DNA of 64,000 bases from Planctomycetota bacterium (GTDB lineage Bacteria > Planctomycetota > UBA1135 > GCA-002748355): NCBI GenBank assembly GCA_027021385.1, contig JALUUL010000083.1, positions 1 through 64,000 on the forward strand, in the 5' to 3' direction. Under the pieces are notes generated by a model. That model had not been told where the DNA came from, ran no database searches, and saw only the letters and a list, made by a program, of their open reading frames with translations. This document shows, in pieces, positions 35,645 through 44,983 of the stretch. How positions within the stretch are numbered: the stretch's first letter is position 1; each line of letters opens with the position of its first letter. Position numbers and translations under genes: made by a program.

Positions 35645-36070
35645 GTCGCCTCTTCCGGGATGCGGGCCCCGCCGGGGAAGGCGTTCCGACCGGCCCGACC
35701 TCCTCCCGAGGGTTCCCGTGTCGTTCCGGGTTCCCCTGGGCCGATCCTGCCCGTTCCGTGTGAAGATTCGATGAAGATCGGATGTAGCTTGACCGTCTTC
35801 CAAGGAAGAGGGCCGGGTCCCACGTTTCGAGGGATTCCCCGCTTCCATGGTGATTCCGGAACCCGACGCTTCGGTTCCGGCCATTCCTGCGAAGCTCTCC
35901 TTCCTACCCCGGGACCCGAAAACCCCGCCCAAGTCCTCCCACGACGGGCGGGACCCTTGATCCGGACTTCGCTTGTCCGCATCGTTTCCGGCTTCCGATC
36001 CGAGGAGCCCGGGATAGGGATCCCGAGTATCCGCCCGGGAATCGAGCCTCAGTAGAAGAAGGATTGTGAA
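35645..36070. other. 426-base divergent intergenic region, phoU / DUF47-pit
   Basis: No gene seen. It holds the phoU Pho box and -10 (35744-35787, minus orientation). Near the plus-strand gene are an inverted repeat (CCCGGGATA at 36008 with TATCC at 36029) and a purine-rich AGAAGAAGGA just ahead of the DUF47 ATG that can serve as its ribosome-binding site. I found no CTTCA repeat pair in plus orientation and no convincing sigma-70 promoter for the DUF47-pit unit. Confidence 0.6.
35744..35787 (-). promoter_or_regulatory. Candidate Pho box and -10 of phoU
   Basis: Reading the minus strand: a partial repeat CTACA (35787-35783), then CTTCA (35776-35772) and CTTCA (35765-35761), each 11 bases apart. 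The last reads CTTCAC; exactly 10 bases later is CAGGAT (35749-35744), a -10-like hexamer. No -35 is visible, as expected when an activator replaces it. The same layout precedes pstS and phoB. Confidence 0.6.
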
Positions 36071-36709
36071 ATGGGAATCTTCTCGTTCCTGATTCCACGC
36101 GATACGCGCTTTTTCCCTCTCTTCAACAAGGTCGCGGGAAACCTCTGCGACGCGGTCGGCCATCTCGAGAGCTTCGCGAAGGCCGGGGACGCCGACGGAA
36201 GACGGACGATGGCCCGCCGGATCAAGGATCTGGAGAACCAGAACGACGAGGTCACCCACCAGATCTACGAGGCGCTGCACAAGACCTTCATCACCCCTTT
36301 CGATCGGGAGGATCTTTACCAGCTTGCTTCGGCCCTCGACGACATCCTCGACGTGATGACCGCGGCCGTCGAACGGTGCGACCTCTTCCTGGTCGGAGAC
36401 CTGACCCCGGAGATGGTCGAGTTGATCCGGATCCTCGGGGATTCGGTGAAGGGCGTCGCGGGGATCCTGAACCGTCTCGGGGACCTCAAGCATCCCGAGG
36501 CCCTGGCCAAGGAGGTCAAGGAGATCCATTCCCTCGAAAACGACGGAGACGCGGTGTTCCACCGTGCCTTGGCGGGGCTCTTCCGGAACGGTATGGATCC
36601 CTTGGACGTGATCCGGTGGAAGGACCTCTACCAGATCGTTGAAGCGGCCATCGACCGCTGCGAGGTCGCGGCCAACGTTCTCGAAGGGATCTCGATCAAA
36701 CACGCCTGA
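36071..36709 (+). CDS. DUF47 (PhoU-like) Pit accessory protein
   Basis: 212 aa, almost all helical, beginning MGIFSFLIPRDTRFF, the usual opening of the DUF47/YkaA family. Further typical parts are RRIKDLENQNDEVTHQIYEAL, FITPFDREDLYQLASALDDI and DRCEVAANVLEGI. Members are encoded beside Pit transporters and are thought to modulate them. AGAAGAAGGA precedes the ATG. The pit TTG start follows after 13 bases, so the pair is one operon, without a Pho box in its orientation. Confidence 0.92.
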   Translation: MGIFSFLIPRDTRFFPLFNKVAGNLCDAVGHLESFAKAGDADGRRTMARRIKDLENQNDEVTHQIYEALHKTFITPFDREDLYQLASALDDILDVMTAAVERCDLFLVGDLTPEMVELIRILGDSVKGVAGILNRLGDLKHPEALAKEVKEIHSLENDGDAVFHRALAGLFRNGMDPLDVIRWKDLYQIVEAAIDRCEVAANVLEGISIKHA

Positions 36710-36722
36710 GGAGCGCAAGGCT

Positions 36723-37757
36723 TTGGAACCCCTGACCATCCTCGTCCTCGTCGTCATTCTCGGAGCGCTGATCTTCGACTTCTGCAATGGCTGGAACGAT
36801 TCGGCCAACGCGATCGCGACCGTGGTCTCCACGCGGGTCCTGACGCCCGCCCAAGCCATCCTCCTCGCGGCCGCCTTGAACTTCGCCGGGGCGTTTGCTG
36901 GACAGGCCGTCGCCAAGACGATCGCGACGAAGATCCTCGAACCCTCGGTCATCCAGGCCCTACCGCCGATCGCGGGGCAGGTTCTCGTCCTCTCCGCCGT
37001 TCTCTCGGCAGCGATCTGGGTGGCGGGAGTGACGAGGCTCGGTATGCCGGTCAGCGGATCCCACTCCCTGATCGGGGGGTTGATCGGAGCCGGTCTCGCC
37101 CTGACCGGCAGTGGGGCCATCAAGATGGCCGGGGTCGAAAAGGTTCTGCTGGCCCTCCTGCTCTCCCCTCTGTTCGGGCTCCTGATCGGGTATTTCCTGA
37201 TGACGGGGATCTACTGGCTCTGCAAGAAATGGACGAACCGCATGGTCCAGAAGGCCTTCGGGAAGCTCCAGATCGTCTCCGTGTCGTGGATGGCCTTCGA
37301 GCACGGCCACAACGACGCCCAGAAGGCGATGGGGGTCATCACGATGGCCCTGGTCGCCGCGGGTTGGCAGGACGGCGCCGATCTCCACGTTCAATGGTGG
37401 GTCATCCTGATTTGCGGAGCGGCCATGGCCATCGGAACCGCGGCTGGCGGGTGGAGGGTCATCCGGACCGTGGGAGGGGGACTCTTGAAGCTCCGGCCCG
37501 TCCAGGGTTTCGCGGCGGAGACATCGGCCTCGATCGTCCTGATGGGGGCGGCGTCGATCGGCCTGCCGGTCTCGACGACGCACACGATCACCTCTTCGAT
37601 CATGGGAGTCGGGGCGACCCAGCGTCTGTCCGCCGTTCGATGGGGAGTCGGGGGCAAGATCCTCTGGGCCTGGATCTTCACGTTCCCGGCCACGATCTTC
37701 GTCGGCTGGGGCCTCTACAGGGTTCTCGAGCCGATGTTCCGGGGCATGCATTCCTGA
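36723..37757 (+). CDS. pit: Low-affinity inorganic phosphate transporter Pit
   Basis: 344 aa membrane protein. Two inverted Pit/PHO4 repeats: DFCNGWNDSANAIATVVSTRVL and MPVSGSHSLIGGLIGAGLA in the first, AFEHGHNDAQKAMGVITMAL and LPVSTTHTITSSIMGVGA in the second. Metal-phosphate symport in the inner membrane is the known role. It probably starts at TTG 36723 (LEPLTILVLV), with GAGGAG upstream; earlier in-frame ATG would lie in DUF47. It gives a low-affinity route beside the high-affinity Pst system. Confidence 0.94.
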   Translation: MEPLTILVLVVILGALIFDFCNGWNDSANAIATVVSTRVLTPAQAILLAAALNFAGAFAGQAVAKTIATKILEPSVIQALPPIAGQVLVLSAVLSAAIWVAGVTRLGMPVSGSHSLIGGLIGAGLALTGSGAIKMAGVEKVLLALLLSPLFGLLIGYFLMTGIYWLCKKWTNRMVQKAFGKLQIVSVSWMAFEHGHNDAQKAMGVITMALVAAGWQDGADLHVQWWVILICGAAMAIGTAAGGWRVIRTVGGGLLKLRPVQGFAAETSASIVLMGAASIGLPVSTTHTITSSIMGVGATQRLSAVRWGVGGKILWAWIFTFPATIFVGWGLYRVLEPMFRGMHS

Positions 37758-37783
37758 AAAAAACCCGGGCTTCTCGCTCTCCT

Positions 37784-37839
37784 CTTCACGAGTTCTTCAT
37801 TTTCGGAGGGGGAGATCCTTCACAATCGGAACCTAGAGT
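37784..37839 (+). promoter_or_regulatory. pstS: Candidate Pho box and -10 of pstS
   Basis: CTTCA at 37784-37788 and 37795-37799 are exactly 11 bases apart. A third copy, CTTCAC at 37818-37823, lies 23 bases on (two turns plus one base). Exactly 10 bases after it is TAGAGT (37834-37839), a -10-like hexamer. CGGAAC occurs in the 10-base spacer region here and in the phoU promoter. Confidence 0.65.
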
Positions 37840-37878
37840 CCTCCGGCGTCACGGCCATTCCTTTTCATGGAGGACAAG

Positions 37879-38952
37879 ATGCGTTCCAAATCCCCCGGGC
37901 TTTTCGCCCCGGCTCTCTCCGCGGTTGCCGCCGGTTTCCTGTCGGCCGGTCTTCTCGTGGCTCAAAAGGTTCCCACTCCCGCCGGGAAGGCGGCCCCCCC
38001 GAAGAGCGACGCTGCCGAGGCGGGCACCTCGAAGAAGGCCGCCGTGAAGGCCTCCCGGGTCGATCGCGCGATCCCGGCCTACCGGAAGGTCCTTGGAATC
38101 CGGGGGAATCTCAACTCGGTAGGATCCGACACCCTCAACAACCTGATGACCTTTTGGGCCGAGGGATTCCGGCGGCTTTATCCCGGGGTCAAGATCCAGA
38201 TCGAGGGGAAGGGGTCCTCGACGGCCCCCCCGGCCTTGATCGCGGGCACCGCCCAACTGGGTCCGATGAGCCGCGGGATGAAGGCCAAGGAGATCGATCG
38301 CTTCGAGAAGAAGTTCGGCTACCGGCCGACCGTGTTCCGGGTCGCGATCGACGCGCTCGCGGTCTACGTCAACAAGGACAACCCGATCTCGAGGCTGACC
38401 CTGCCCGAGTTGGATGCGATCTTCTCGAAGACCCGGAGGCTCGGCTTGAAGAACGGGATCCTGAACTGGGGACAACTCGGGCTCGGCGGGGTCTTCGCGC
38501 GGAAGCCGATCCGGATCTACGGCCGGAATTCCGCCTCGGGAACCTACGGGTATTTCAAGAAGGTCGCGATGGGAAAGGGCGATTACCGGGATACGGTCAA
38601 GGAGCAGCCGGGATCAGCTTCGGTCGTCCGGGCGGTCACCGAGGACCTGTTCGGGATCGGATACAGCGGGATCGGTTACAAGACCTCGGGTGTCAAGGCT
38701 CTTCTCCTGGCCAAGAAGCCCGGCGCCCCGTACTACTCGACCCACCCCTCGGATGTCTATTCGGGAAAGTACCCCCTGGCCCGCTTCCTCTATATCTACG
38801 TGAACAAGGCACCTGGGAAACCCCTGCCTCCTCTCGTCAGGGAGTTCCTGACCTATGTCCTAAGCCGGGAGGGGCAGACGACCGTGATCCGGGGCGGCTA
38901 CCTCCCCTTGACCTCGAAGATCGTCAAGGCCGCCCTCGCCTCGATGGACTGA
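37879..38952 (+). CDS. pstS: Phosphate ABC transporter substrate-binding protein PstS
   Basis: 357 aa. ATG 37867 contains a Shine-Dalgarno (GGAGGA at 37869-37874) that serves ATG 37879, the chosen start. A signal peptide (LFAPALSAVAAGFLSAGLLVA) and an Ala/Lys/Pro-rich linker lead into the periplasmic phosphate-binding domain: NSVGSDTLNNLMTFWAEGF, YPGVKIQIEGKGSSTAPPAL, IAGTAQLGPMSRGMK, IYGRNSASGTYGYF, and DLFGIGYSGIGY. It captures phosphate for PstC/PstA. It is under a Pho box, and a stem-loop separates it from pstC. Confidence 0.95.
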   Translation: MRSKSPGLFAPALSAVAAGFLSAGLLVAQKVPTPAGKAAPPKSDAAEAGTSKKAAVKASRVDRAIPAYRKVLGIRGNLNSVGSDTLNNLMTFWAEGFRRLYPGVKIQIEGKGSSTAPPALIAGTAQLGPMSRGMKAKEIDRFEKKFGYRPTVFRVAIDALAVYVNKDNPISRLTLPELDAIFSKTRRLGLKNGILNWGQLGLGGVFARKPIRIYGRNSASGTYGYFKKVAMGKGDYRDTVKEQPGSASVVRAVTEDLFGIGYSGIGYKTSGVKALLLAKKPGAPYYSTHPSDVYSGKYPLARFLYIYVNKAPGKPLPPLVREFLTYVLSREGQTTVIRGGYLPLTSKIVKAALASMD

Positions 38953-38965
38953 GGAAGGACCTTCG

Positions 38966-39000
38966 GGCCGGAGGAGGCCTTCCCTCCCGCATCTCCGGCC
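38966..39000 (+). promoter_or_regulatory. Stem-loop between pstS and pstC
   Basis: GGCCGGAG (38966-38973) pairs perfectly with CTCCGGCC (38993-39000) across a 19-base loop, within the 65-base gap. It could stabilise the pstS message or reduce read-through so PstS exceeds the permease. This role is an inference. Confidence 0.4.
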
Positions 39001-39017
39001 GGGGAACGGAGCGGGTG

Positions 39018-41246
39018 ATGAAAGCGGAATCGCGACGGCGGGAAATTCCGGGCGGAGGACCTCCCGGCACTTCGAAGCGAAGGATCCTGAAGGACCGTTT
39101 CGCCCGGATCCTCGTGCGTCTCGGGGGGATGGGGATCCTCGCCAGCCTTCTCGGGATCCTCGGCTACCTGTGTCTGGAAGCCCTCCCTCTTCTGTCGGGG
39201 GCGACGGTGGAACTTTCTCCGTCGCGGAGGATTCCCGGCCTCGGTCCGATCGCGGACCTCCTCCTCGGTCCGTATGCCCGCAAAGCCGTCGTCCTCGGTC
39301 GGGACGGCCGGATCCGGATCCTCGACCTCGAAGAAGGCCGCATCCTGCAGGAGACACCGGCCCTCCGGGGGGAGGAGGGGAAGGGAAGGGCAGGACACGT
39401 CTCCTCGGGACCGGGGTTCAGTCTCGTCCTTCCCGGGGGGCGGATCGTCCTTCGCAGGGTCGAATGGGCCCGTCGTTTCGAGGAAGGGAGCACGAAGGTG
39501 GATCCGCTTCTCGGTGAAGAGACGGTCCAGGAGACCGGATTCGAGAGGGTCATCAGTTCGACGGCGGTCTTCGAGAAGGAGGGAGGCTATGCCGTCCTCG
39601 CCCAGTCCGGAACGGATCTGCGGGTCGTCTTCCTCCAACGGAGCTGGGAGATCAATCCCCTGACCGAGGAGAGAACCGTCAGGGAGTCGCGAAAGGTCCT
39701 GGAATCCACGGGAAGTCGTTTCCTGCACCTAGCCTTGAACCCCTCCGGAACCCACGCCTTCGGGGTCACGGAGGATGGCCGACTCTGCTGGTGGGATCTC
39801 GAATCCGGCGAGGCCCCGAGGTTCCACGAGGGGAACCTGAAGGTTTCCGCCCTCGGAATCCTGCTCGGAGGGAACGGACTGATCCTTGGAGGACCGGACG
39901 GTCGCCTTTCCGAGTGGTTCCTGGTCCGCAAGGCCGGCGAGGATTTCTCCCTCCTCCATGCCCGGGACTTCGAACCTGTCGAGGGCTCGGTCCGCGCGAT
40001 CCGTGCGGGGCACCGGAATCGGGGGTTCCTCGTCGCCTCCGACACCGGGGAACTCGCGTTGTATTACGGCACGACGGGCCGGTGTCTGTGGAGGGGACAT
40101 GCCGGCGTCCAAAGGATCGGCGCCTTGGCGATGGGGCCCAAGGATGACGCCTTCCTCGCCGGCGGAGAGGGCGGAGAGATCGTCAGAGCCTCCTTCCGGG
40201 CCGAGCATCCAGAGGCGGGGATCGGGGCGTTCTTCGGGGCGATCCGCTACGAAGGTTACGACCGCCCCTCCTACACATGGCAATCCACGGGAGGATCGGA
40301 CGATTTCGAGATCAAGCTGAGTCTCGTCCCCCTCGTCTTCGGCACGTTGAAGGGAACGTTCTTCGCGATGTTGTTCTCGATCCCCTTAGGGATCTTGGGC
40401 GCGATGTTCGTTTCCCAGTTCCTTCATCCGGGGATCCGGGATCTATGCAAGCCGTTGATCGAGATCATGGCATCGATCCCCTCGGTGATTCTCGGGTTCA
40501 TCGCGGCCGTCTGGCTCGCCCCTCTCGTCGAGTCCGGTTTCGCCGCCCTTCTGGCAGCTCCCGTCCTGATCGGGATCCTCATCCTAGGAGGCGGTGCGAC
40601 GGCTTCCCTGTTGCCCCGCTCCTTCCGCCGGAGGTTCCCCCGCGGATTCGAGGTGATCCCGGCCATGTTCCTCGTCGGGTTGGGGGCGTGGTTCGCGATC
40701 CTCCTCGCCCCCGCCCTGGAAGGATCGTGGTTCGGAGGGGATTTTCCGGGCTGGGTCCAGGAGACCCTGAAGGTTCCCTACGAACAGCGCAATGCGGTGA
40801 TCATCGCCTTGGCGATGTCCTTTGCCGTGATCCCGATCATCTTTTCGATTTCGGAGGATGCCTTTGCGAATGTGCCCCGCAGTCTCGTCTCCGCTTCCCT
40901 CGCGCTCGGTGCCTCGCGATGGCAGACGGTCGTGCGTGTCGTGCTGCCGACCGCCAGTCCGGGGATCTTCTCAGCCGTGATGATCGGTCTGGGCCGGGCC
41001 ATCGGGGAGACGATGATCGTCCTGATGGCCACGGGGAACACCCCGATCATGGATTGGAATCCCTTCAACGGCTTCCGCACCCTTTCCGCGAACATCGCTG
41101 TCGAGATCCCAGAGGCCCCCGTCGGCGGAACCCTGTATCGGACCCTTTTCCTGTCGGCTCTCCTTCTCTTCGGGCTCACCTTCTGCCTGAACACGGCAGC
41201 CGAGGTCGTGAGGCTGAGACTACGGAGGCGGTATGCGGAACTCTGA
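39018..41246 (+). CDS. pstC: Phosphate ABC permease PstC with WD40-like insertion
   Basis: 742 aa, far longer than ordinary PstC (about 300). After a basic tip and TM1 (about 36-57, ILASLLGILGYLCLEALPLL), residues about 60-420 form an extracytoplasmic domain with seven WD-like repeats: RDGRIRILDLEEGRIL, PGGRIVLRRVEW, SGTDLRVVF, EDGRLCWWDLESGEA, PDGRLSEWFLV, DTGELALYYGTTGRCLW and GGEIVRASF. Then come the usual permease helices, IEIMASIPSVILGF and the EAA-like ASLALGASRWQTV loop with GRAIGETMIVLMATGNTP. Long PstC forms with periplasmic domains occur in some Gammaproteobacteria. Start ATG 39018; GTG 39015 possible. Confidence 0.9.
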   Translation: MKAESRRREIPGGGPPGTSKRRILKDRFARILVRLGGMGILASLLGILGYLCLEALPLLSGATVELSPSRRIPGLGPIADLLLGPYARKAVVLGRDGRIRILDLEEGRILQETPALRGEEGKGRAGHVSSGPGFSLVLPGGRIVLRRVEWARRFEEGSTKVDPLLGEETVQETGFERVISSTAVFEKEGGYAVLAQSGTDLRVVFLQRSWEINPLTEERTVRESRKVLESTGSRFLHLALNPSGTHAFGVTEDGRLCWWDLESGEAPRFHEGNLKVSALGILLGGNGLILGGPDGRLSEWFLVRKAGEDFSLLHARDFEPVEGSVRAIRAGHRNRGFLVASDTGELALYYGTTGRCLWRGHAGVQRIGALAMGPKDDAFLAGGEGGEIVRASFRAEHPEAGIGAFFGAIRYEGYDRPSYTWQSTGGSDDFEIKLSLVPLVFGTLKGTFFAMLFSIPLGILGAMFVSQFLHPGIRDLCKPLIEIMASIPSVILGFIAAVWLAPLVESGFAALLAAPVLIGILILGGGATASLLPRSFRRRFPRGFEVIPAMFLVGLGAWFAILLAPALEGSWFGGDFPGWVQETLKVPYEQRNAVIIALAMSFAVIPIIFSISEDAFANVPRSLVSASLALGASRWQTVVRVVLPTASPGIFSAVMIGLGRAIGETMIVLMATGNTPIMDWNPFNGFRTLSANIAVEIPEAPVGGTLYRTLFLSALLLFGLTFCLNTAAEVVRLRLRRRYAEL

Positions 41247-42732
41247 TCCCGGCCGTCTCCGTCCCGACAGACGCAGGAAAAGGAGCGGAGACCGCCTCGG
41301 TGCGGTTTTCATCCGGCTCAGTGCGGGGGCGATGGCCGTCAACCTCCTGATGGTCCTCGGGCTTCTTGTGCTGATCGGCGTGAAGGGGTTGGGTGTCTTC
41401 TGGCCCCGCTCCCTCGTCGAGATCCGCTTGAAGGACGGTTCGAGGATCTGGGGGGCGGTCGTGGAGCGGGAGACCGTTCGAGACATCGATCCAGGGAGGA
41501 CCGAGGAGGAAGGAGGTCGAAACGGAAGGAGGGGGTTCCGCATCAGGGTGAGGGTCGCGAATCGCGATCTGGAAGGGGAGGAGTTCCTCTGGGTTCCCGA
41601 GGAGGAGATCGCCGGGATCCGGGTTCGGGAGGACCTGGTGCGGGTCGAGAGGGCCGAGTGGGGGGATTTCCTCGGGCGGTTCCTGAGGCTCGAGGCCGGA
41701 GGAAAGAAGGTCACGGATTCCTGGGGAGGATTCCGGAAAGCCCTGGATGCCCGGGACTCAGTCGGCCCGCGGACGGACGAAGGCCGGAAGGAGGCCTGGA
41801 AGGCGGTGTTCGAGGTGGCGGGCGGGGAGACCGTCGAGATCCCGTGGGAGGGGATCCTTGACGCGATCCGGCCGAATCGGATGGGCTTCCTCGAGAAATG
41901 CGGGTTCTATGGGAATCGCTTCTTCGATTTCCTGGTTTCCGAACCGAGGTCCTCGAATACCGAGGGCGGCATCTTTCCCGCGATCTTCGGGACCGTCTTG
42001 ATGGTCTTCCTGATGACGATCTTCGTGACTCCCTTCGGGGTGCTCGCCGCGATCTACCTTCGTGAATACGCGAAGGACGGGCCCTTCGTCCGGATTCTGA
42101 GGATCGCGATCAACAATCTGGCGGGCGTGCCGTCGATCGTGTTCGGGATCTTCGGGCTCGGCTTCTTCGTCTACACCCTGGGAGGAAGGATCGATTCCCT
42201 GTTCTTCCCGGATCGTCTGCCCGAACCCACCTTCGGAACCGGTGGGATCCTCTGGGCCTCCCTGACCCTGGCCCTCCTGACCGTCCCGGTCGTCATCGTC
42301 GCCACGGAGGAGGGCTTGGCCGCGGTTCCCAAGAGCGTGCGGCACGGGTCCCTCGCGCTCGGGGCGACGAAGCTGGAGACGATCTGGAACGTTGTCCTTC
42401 CCGGGGCCGCGCCCGGGATCCTGACCGGGGTGATCCTCGCGATCTCCCGCGCCGCGGGAGAGGTGGCTCCGTTGATGATCGTCGGCATGGTCAAGATGGC
42501 CCCGGACCTCCCGCTGGACGGGGAGTTCCCGTTCCTCCATCCCGAACGGAAGTTCATGCACCTGGGGTTCCACATCTTCGACCTCGGTTTCCAGAGTCCG
42601 GATGTCGAAGCCACGAAGCCCCTCGTCTACGCGACCACCCTGGTGCTCGTCGTCCTGGTGCTCGTGATGAACCTGGGCGCGATCGCCCTCAGAAACCGGT
42701 TGAGGAAGAGGAATGCAACAAGCTCCGTTTGA
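41233..42732 (+). CDS. pstA: Phosphate ABC permease PstA with extracytoplasmic insertion
   Basis: 499 aa. TM1 ([19 protein letters not shown]) is followed by about 185 residues of charged, soluble sequence ([35 protein letters not shown]) before the permease core from about residue 240. The core has [38 protein letters not shown], and the EAA-like [20 protein letters not shown] loop with [12 protein letters not shown]. It pairs with PstC, which also carries an insertion after TM1, so the two outer domains may dock together. ATG 41233 overlaps pstC by 14 bases, and it overlaps pstB by 20. Confidence 0.9.
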   Translation: MRNSDPGRLRPDRRRKRSGDRLGAVFIRLSAGAMAVNLLMVLGLLVLIGVKGLGVFWPRSLVEIRLKDGSRIWGAVVERETVRDIDPGRTEEEGGRNGRRGFRIRVRVANRDLEGEEFLWVPEEEIAGIRVREDLVRVERAEWGDFLGRFLRLEAGGKKVTDSWGGFRKALDARDSVGPRTDEGRKEAWKAVFEVAGGETVEIPWEGILDAIRPNRMGFLEKCGFYGNRFFDFLVSEPRSSNTEGGIFPAIFGTVLMVFLMTIFVTPFGVLAAIYLREYAKDGPFVRILRIAINNLAGVPSIVFGIFGLGFFVYTLGGRIDSLFFPDRLPEPTFGTGGILWASLTLALLTVPVVIVATEEGLAAVPKSVRHGSLALGATKLETIWNVVLPGAAPGILTGVILAISRAAGEVAPLMIVGMVKMAPDLPLDGEFPFLHPERKFMHLGFHIFDLGFQSPDVEATKPLVYATTLVLVVLVLVMNLGAIALRNRLRKRNATSSV

Positions 42733-43573
42733 AGAACCCCTCGCCGCCCGCCTTCCCGGATCCCCGGCGCTCGCAAAGGGCGGGGGGGGTAAGCTCCCCG
42801 ATTCCGGCGGGGAGGAGGTCCCCGACAAGGTCGAACTCCGGGGACTCTCCCTCTGGTACGGGACGAAGCGAGCCCTCCACGACATCTCGATGAGGATTCC
42901 GAGGAATCGGATCACCGCCCTGATCGGTCCTTCCGGCTGCGGGAAATCGACCCTCCTTCGTTGCATCAACCGGATGAACGACCTCGTCGAGGATGTCCGG
43001 ATCGAGGGGGAGGTCCTTCTCGAGGGGGAGGACATCCACGACCCGGATCTCGACGTGAACGCGCTTAGAGCCAGGGTCGGCATGGTCTTCCAGAAATCCA
43101 ACCCCTTCCCCAAGTCCGTATACGAGAACGTCGCCTACGGTCCGAGGATCCACGGGGCGAGAAAGCGCGCGGTCCTCGACGAGATCGTCGAGAGGAGTCT
43201 AAAGGGGGCGGCCCTCTGGGAGGAGGTCAAGGACCGGTTGCACGAGAGCGCGCTCAGGTTGTCCGGGGGCCAGCAGCAACGCCTGTGCATCGCGCGCGCC
43301 CTGGCCGTCGAACCGGAGGTGATCCTCTTCGACGAACCCTGTTCGGCGCTCGATCCGGTCGCCACCGGGAAGATCGAGGATCTGATGCGTGAACTCCGTT
43401 CCGAGTACACGATGGTCATCGTCACCCACAATATGCAGCAGGCCTCGCGTGTCTCGGATTTCACTGCCTTCCTTTATATGGGGACTCTCGTCGAGCACTC
43501 TCCGACCCGGGAACTCTTCACGAGGCCCCGGGAAGCGCGGACTGAGGACTACATCTCCGGACGCTTCGGTTGA
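42713..43573 (+). CDS. pstB: Phosphate ABC transporter ATP-binding protein PstB
   Basis: 286 aa. Walker A GPSGCGKS (72-79), the family-specific NRMNDLV, Q-loop [18 protein letters not shown] signature [15 protein letters not shown], Walker [16 protein letters not shown] and the His switch THNMQQA. The first 37 residues, encoded partly by a G-run, are low-complexity and extend beyond the usual start. An internal start nearer [11 protein letters not shown] is not excluded. It powers uptake and, with PhoU, signals to PhoR. The last 25 bases overlap phoR on the other strand. Confidence 0.95.
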   Translation: MQQAPFEEPLAARLPGSPALAKGGGGKLPDSGGEEVPDKVELRGLSLWYGTKRALHDISMRIPRNRITALIGPSGCGKSTLLRCINRMNDLVEDVRIEGEVLLEGEDIHDPDLDVNALRARVGMVFQKSNPFPKSVYENVAYGPRIHGARKRAVLDEIVERSLKGAALWEEVKDRLHESALRLSGGQQQRLCIARALAVEPEVILFDEPCSALDPVATGKIEDLMRELRSEYTMVIVTHNMQQASRVSDFTAFLYMGTLVEHSPTRELFTRPREARTEDYISGRFG

Positions 43574-44940
43574 ACACAGTCCGAGGCCGTTCGGTTCCGA
43601 CCGGAAGTCCTCGGAAGGCGGACGAGGAACCTGCTGCCCTCGCCCGGCCGACTTTCGCAGTCGACCGTCCCTCCATGGAGGTCGGCGACGTGCTTGACGA
43701 TCGAGAGGCCCAATCCGCTTCCCCCGAGCCCCCGGGATCTCGCGGGGTCGACACGGAAAAATCGCTCGAAGATCCTCGGAAGATGTTCGGGGGGGATGCC
43801 GATTCCCGAATCCTCGACCGTCACGGTCAGGAAATCCCCTTCCTCGGATGCGGAAAGGCGGACCCAGCCGCCCGGGTCGGTGTAGCGGACCGCGTTCGAG
43901 AGGAGGTTGTCCAGCATGCAGCGGAGAGCCTCCTCGTCTCCGGGAATCTCGAGATCGCCGGGAGGGATCATGAGTTCGAGATCGATTCCTTTCTTTTCCG
44001 CTTCTTCCCGGAAACCACGGTGGGATTCCTCAGCGACCTTCCCGAAATCGACCGGCCGGAACGGACCCTGCGCCTCGGGGGACTCCATCCGGGTCAACTG
44101 CAGGAGAGAGTCGACGAGGGCGTCCAGACGGTCGCAGTTTCCGGACATCCGTTCCAGGAAGCGGTTCCTCGTCTCCTCAGGCATGTCCCCGTCCGTACGG
44201 ATCGTCTCCAGGAAGCCCCGAAGCGCCATCAACGGAGTCTTGAGTTCATGGGAGGCGTTGGCCACGAAATCCTTCCGGGCGGTTTCCAGGCGTCGCAAGG
44301 TCGAGATGTCGTGGAGAACGAGCACGGCCCCGGGTCGCGTCGAACCCTCGAACTCGAGCTTCGAGGCGTGGACCTCGAGGATCCTGTCCCTCTGGCCCGG
44401 GGAGGCCAGGGTGATCTCCCGGGTCATGGGGGCTTCCCGAGTCCGGCAGAACTCGACGAGTTCGAGGACCGCGGGAATCCTGAGAACCTGCCAGAAGTAG
44501 CAACCGGCGACGGCCTCGGAGCGCAGACCGAGCATGCGTTCGGCCGCGGCGTTGAGCAGGAGGAGCTTGTCCGTGCCGGAGACGGCGAGGACCCCCTCGA
44601 TCATCCCGTCGATGATCGAGCCGAGTTTCCTGGACTCGTTGCAGGAATGGTCGATCTGCTCCTCGACGAAGGTGCCGAGCGCGTTCACTGCGCGGGCCAG
44701 TTCGCCGATCTCGTCCGGGGAGGAGTCGTAGACCCTCGAGCGCAGCAATCCATGCGACATGTCCTCCAGAGTCTCGCGGATCCTCCGGATCCTCCCGTTC
44801 CGGCGCGAGGCGGTCCGCCAGAGGAGGAATCCGGCCAGGCAGACCCCGGCGAGGAGAAAGAGCGCGTCCCCCGAAAGGGCTGAGGCGGCGGGGGGGACTC
44901 CCGCCGCGCACCAGGGGGGGCGGGGGTTCAGGAGCACCAT
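43549..44940 (-). CDS. phoR: Phosphate sensor histidine kinase PhoR
   Basis: 463 aa. ATG 44940 has GGAGGGG 4-10 bases ahead; GTG 44952 is less likely. One hydrophobic anchor ([17 protein letters not shown]) leads to a HAMP-like helix ([26 protein letters not shown]), a PAS domain ([20 protein letters not shown]), the HisKA motif [11 protein letters not shown] and an HATPase domain with N box ([11 protein letters not shown]), [18 protein letters not shown] and GLGLSI. It should phosphorylate PhoB under phosphate limitation, and works with PstSCAB-PhoU. It is downstream of phoB across 43 bases, and overlaps the pstB end by 25 bases. Confidence 0.93.
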   Translation of the reverse strand: MVLLNPRPPWCAAGVPPAASALSGDALFLLAGVCLAGFLLWRTASRRNGRIRRIRETLEDMSHGLLRSRVYDSSPDEIGELARAVNALGTFVEEQIDHSCNESRKLGSIIDGMIEGVLAVSGTDKLLLLNAAAERMLGLRSEAVAGCYFWQVLRIPAVLELVEFCRTREAPMTREITLASPGQRDRILEVHASKLEFEGSTRPGAVLVLHDISTLRRLETARKDFVANASHELKTPLMALRGFLETIRTDGDMPEETRNRFLERMSGNCDRLDALVDSLLQLTRMESPEAQGPFRPVDFGKVAEESHRGFREEAEKKGIDLELMIPPGDLEIPGDEEALRCMLDNLLSNAVRYTDPGGWVRLSASEEGDFLTVTVEDSGIGIPPEHLPRIFERFFRVDPARSRGLGGSGLGLSIVKHVADLHGGTVDCESRPGEGSRFLVRLPRTSGRNRTASDCVQPKRPEM

Positions 44941-44983
44941 TTCCCCCTCCACCGCCCACTCATGGAACGCACCGCGCCCTCGC

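Noticed and set aside
35785-36070. A Pho box for the DUF47-pit unit
   Set aside because: CTTCC and CTTCG occur, but no CTTCA pair at 11-bp spacing in plus orientation.
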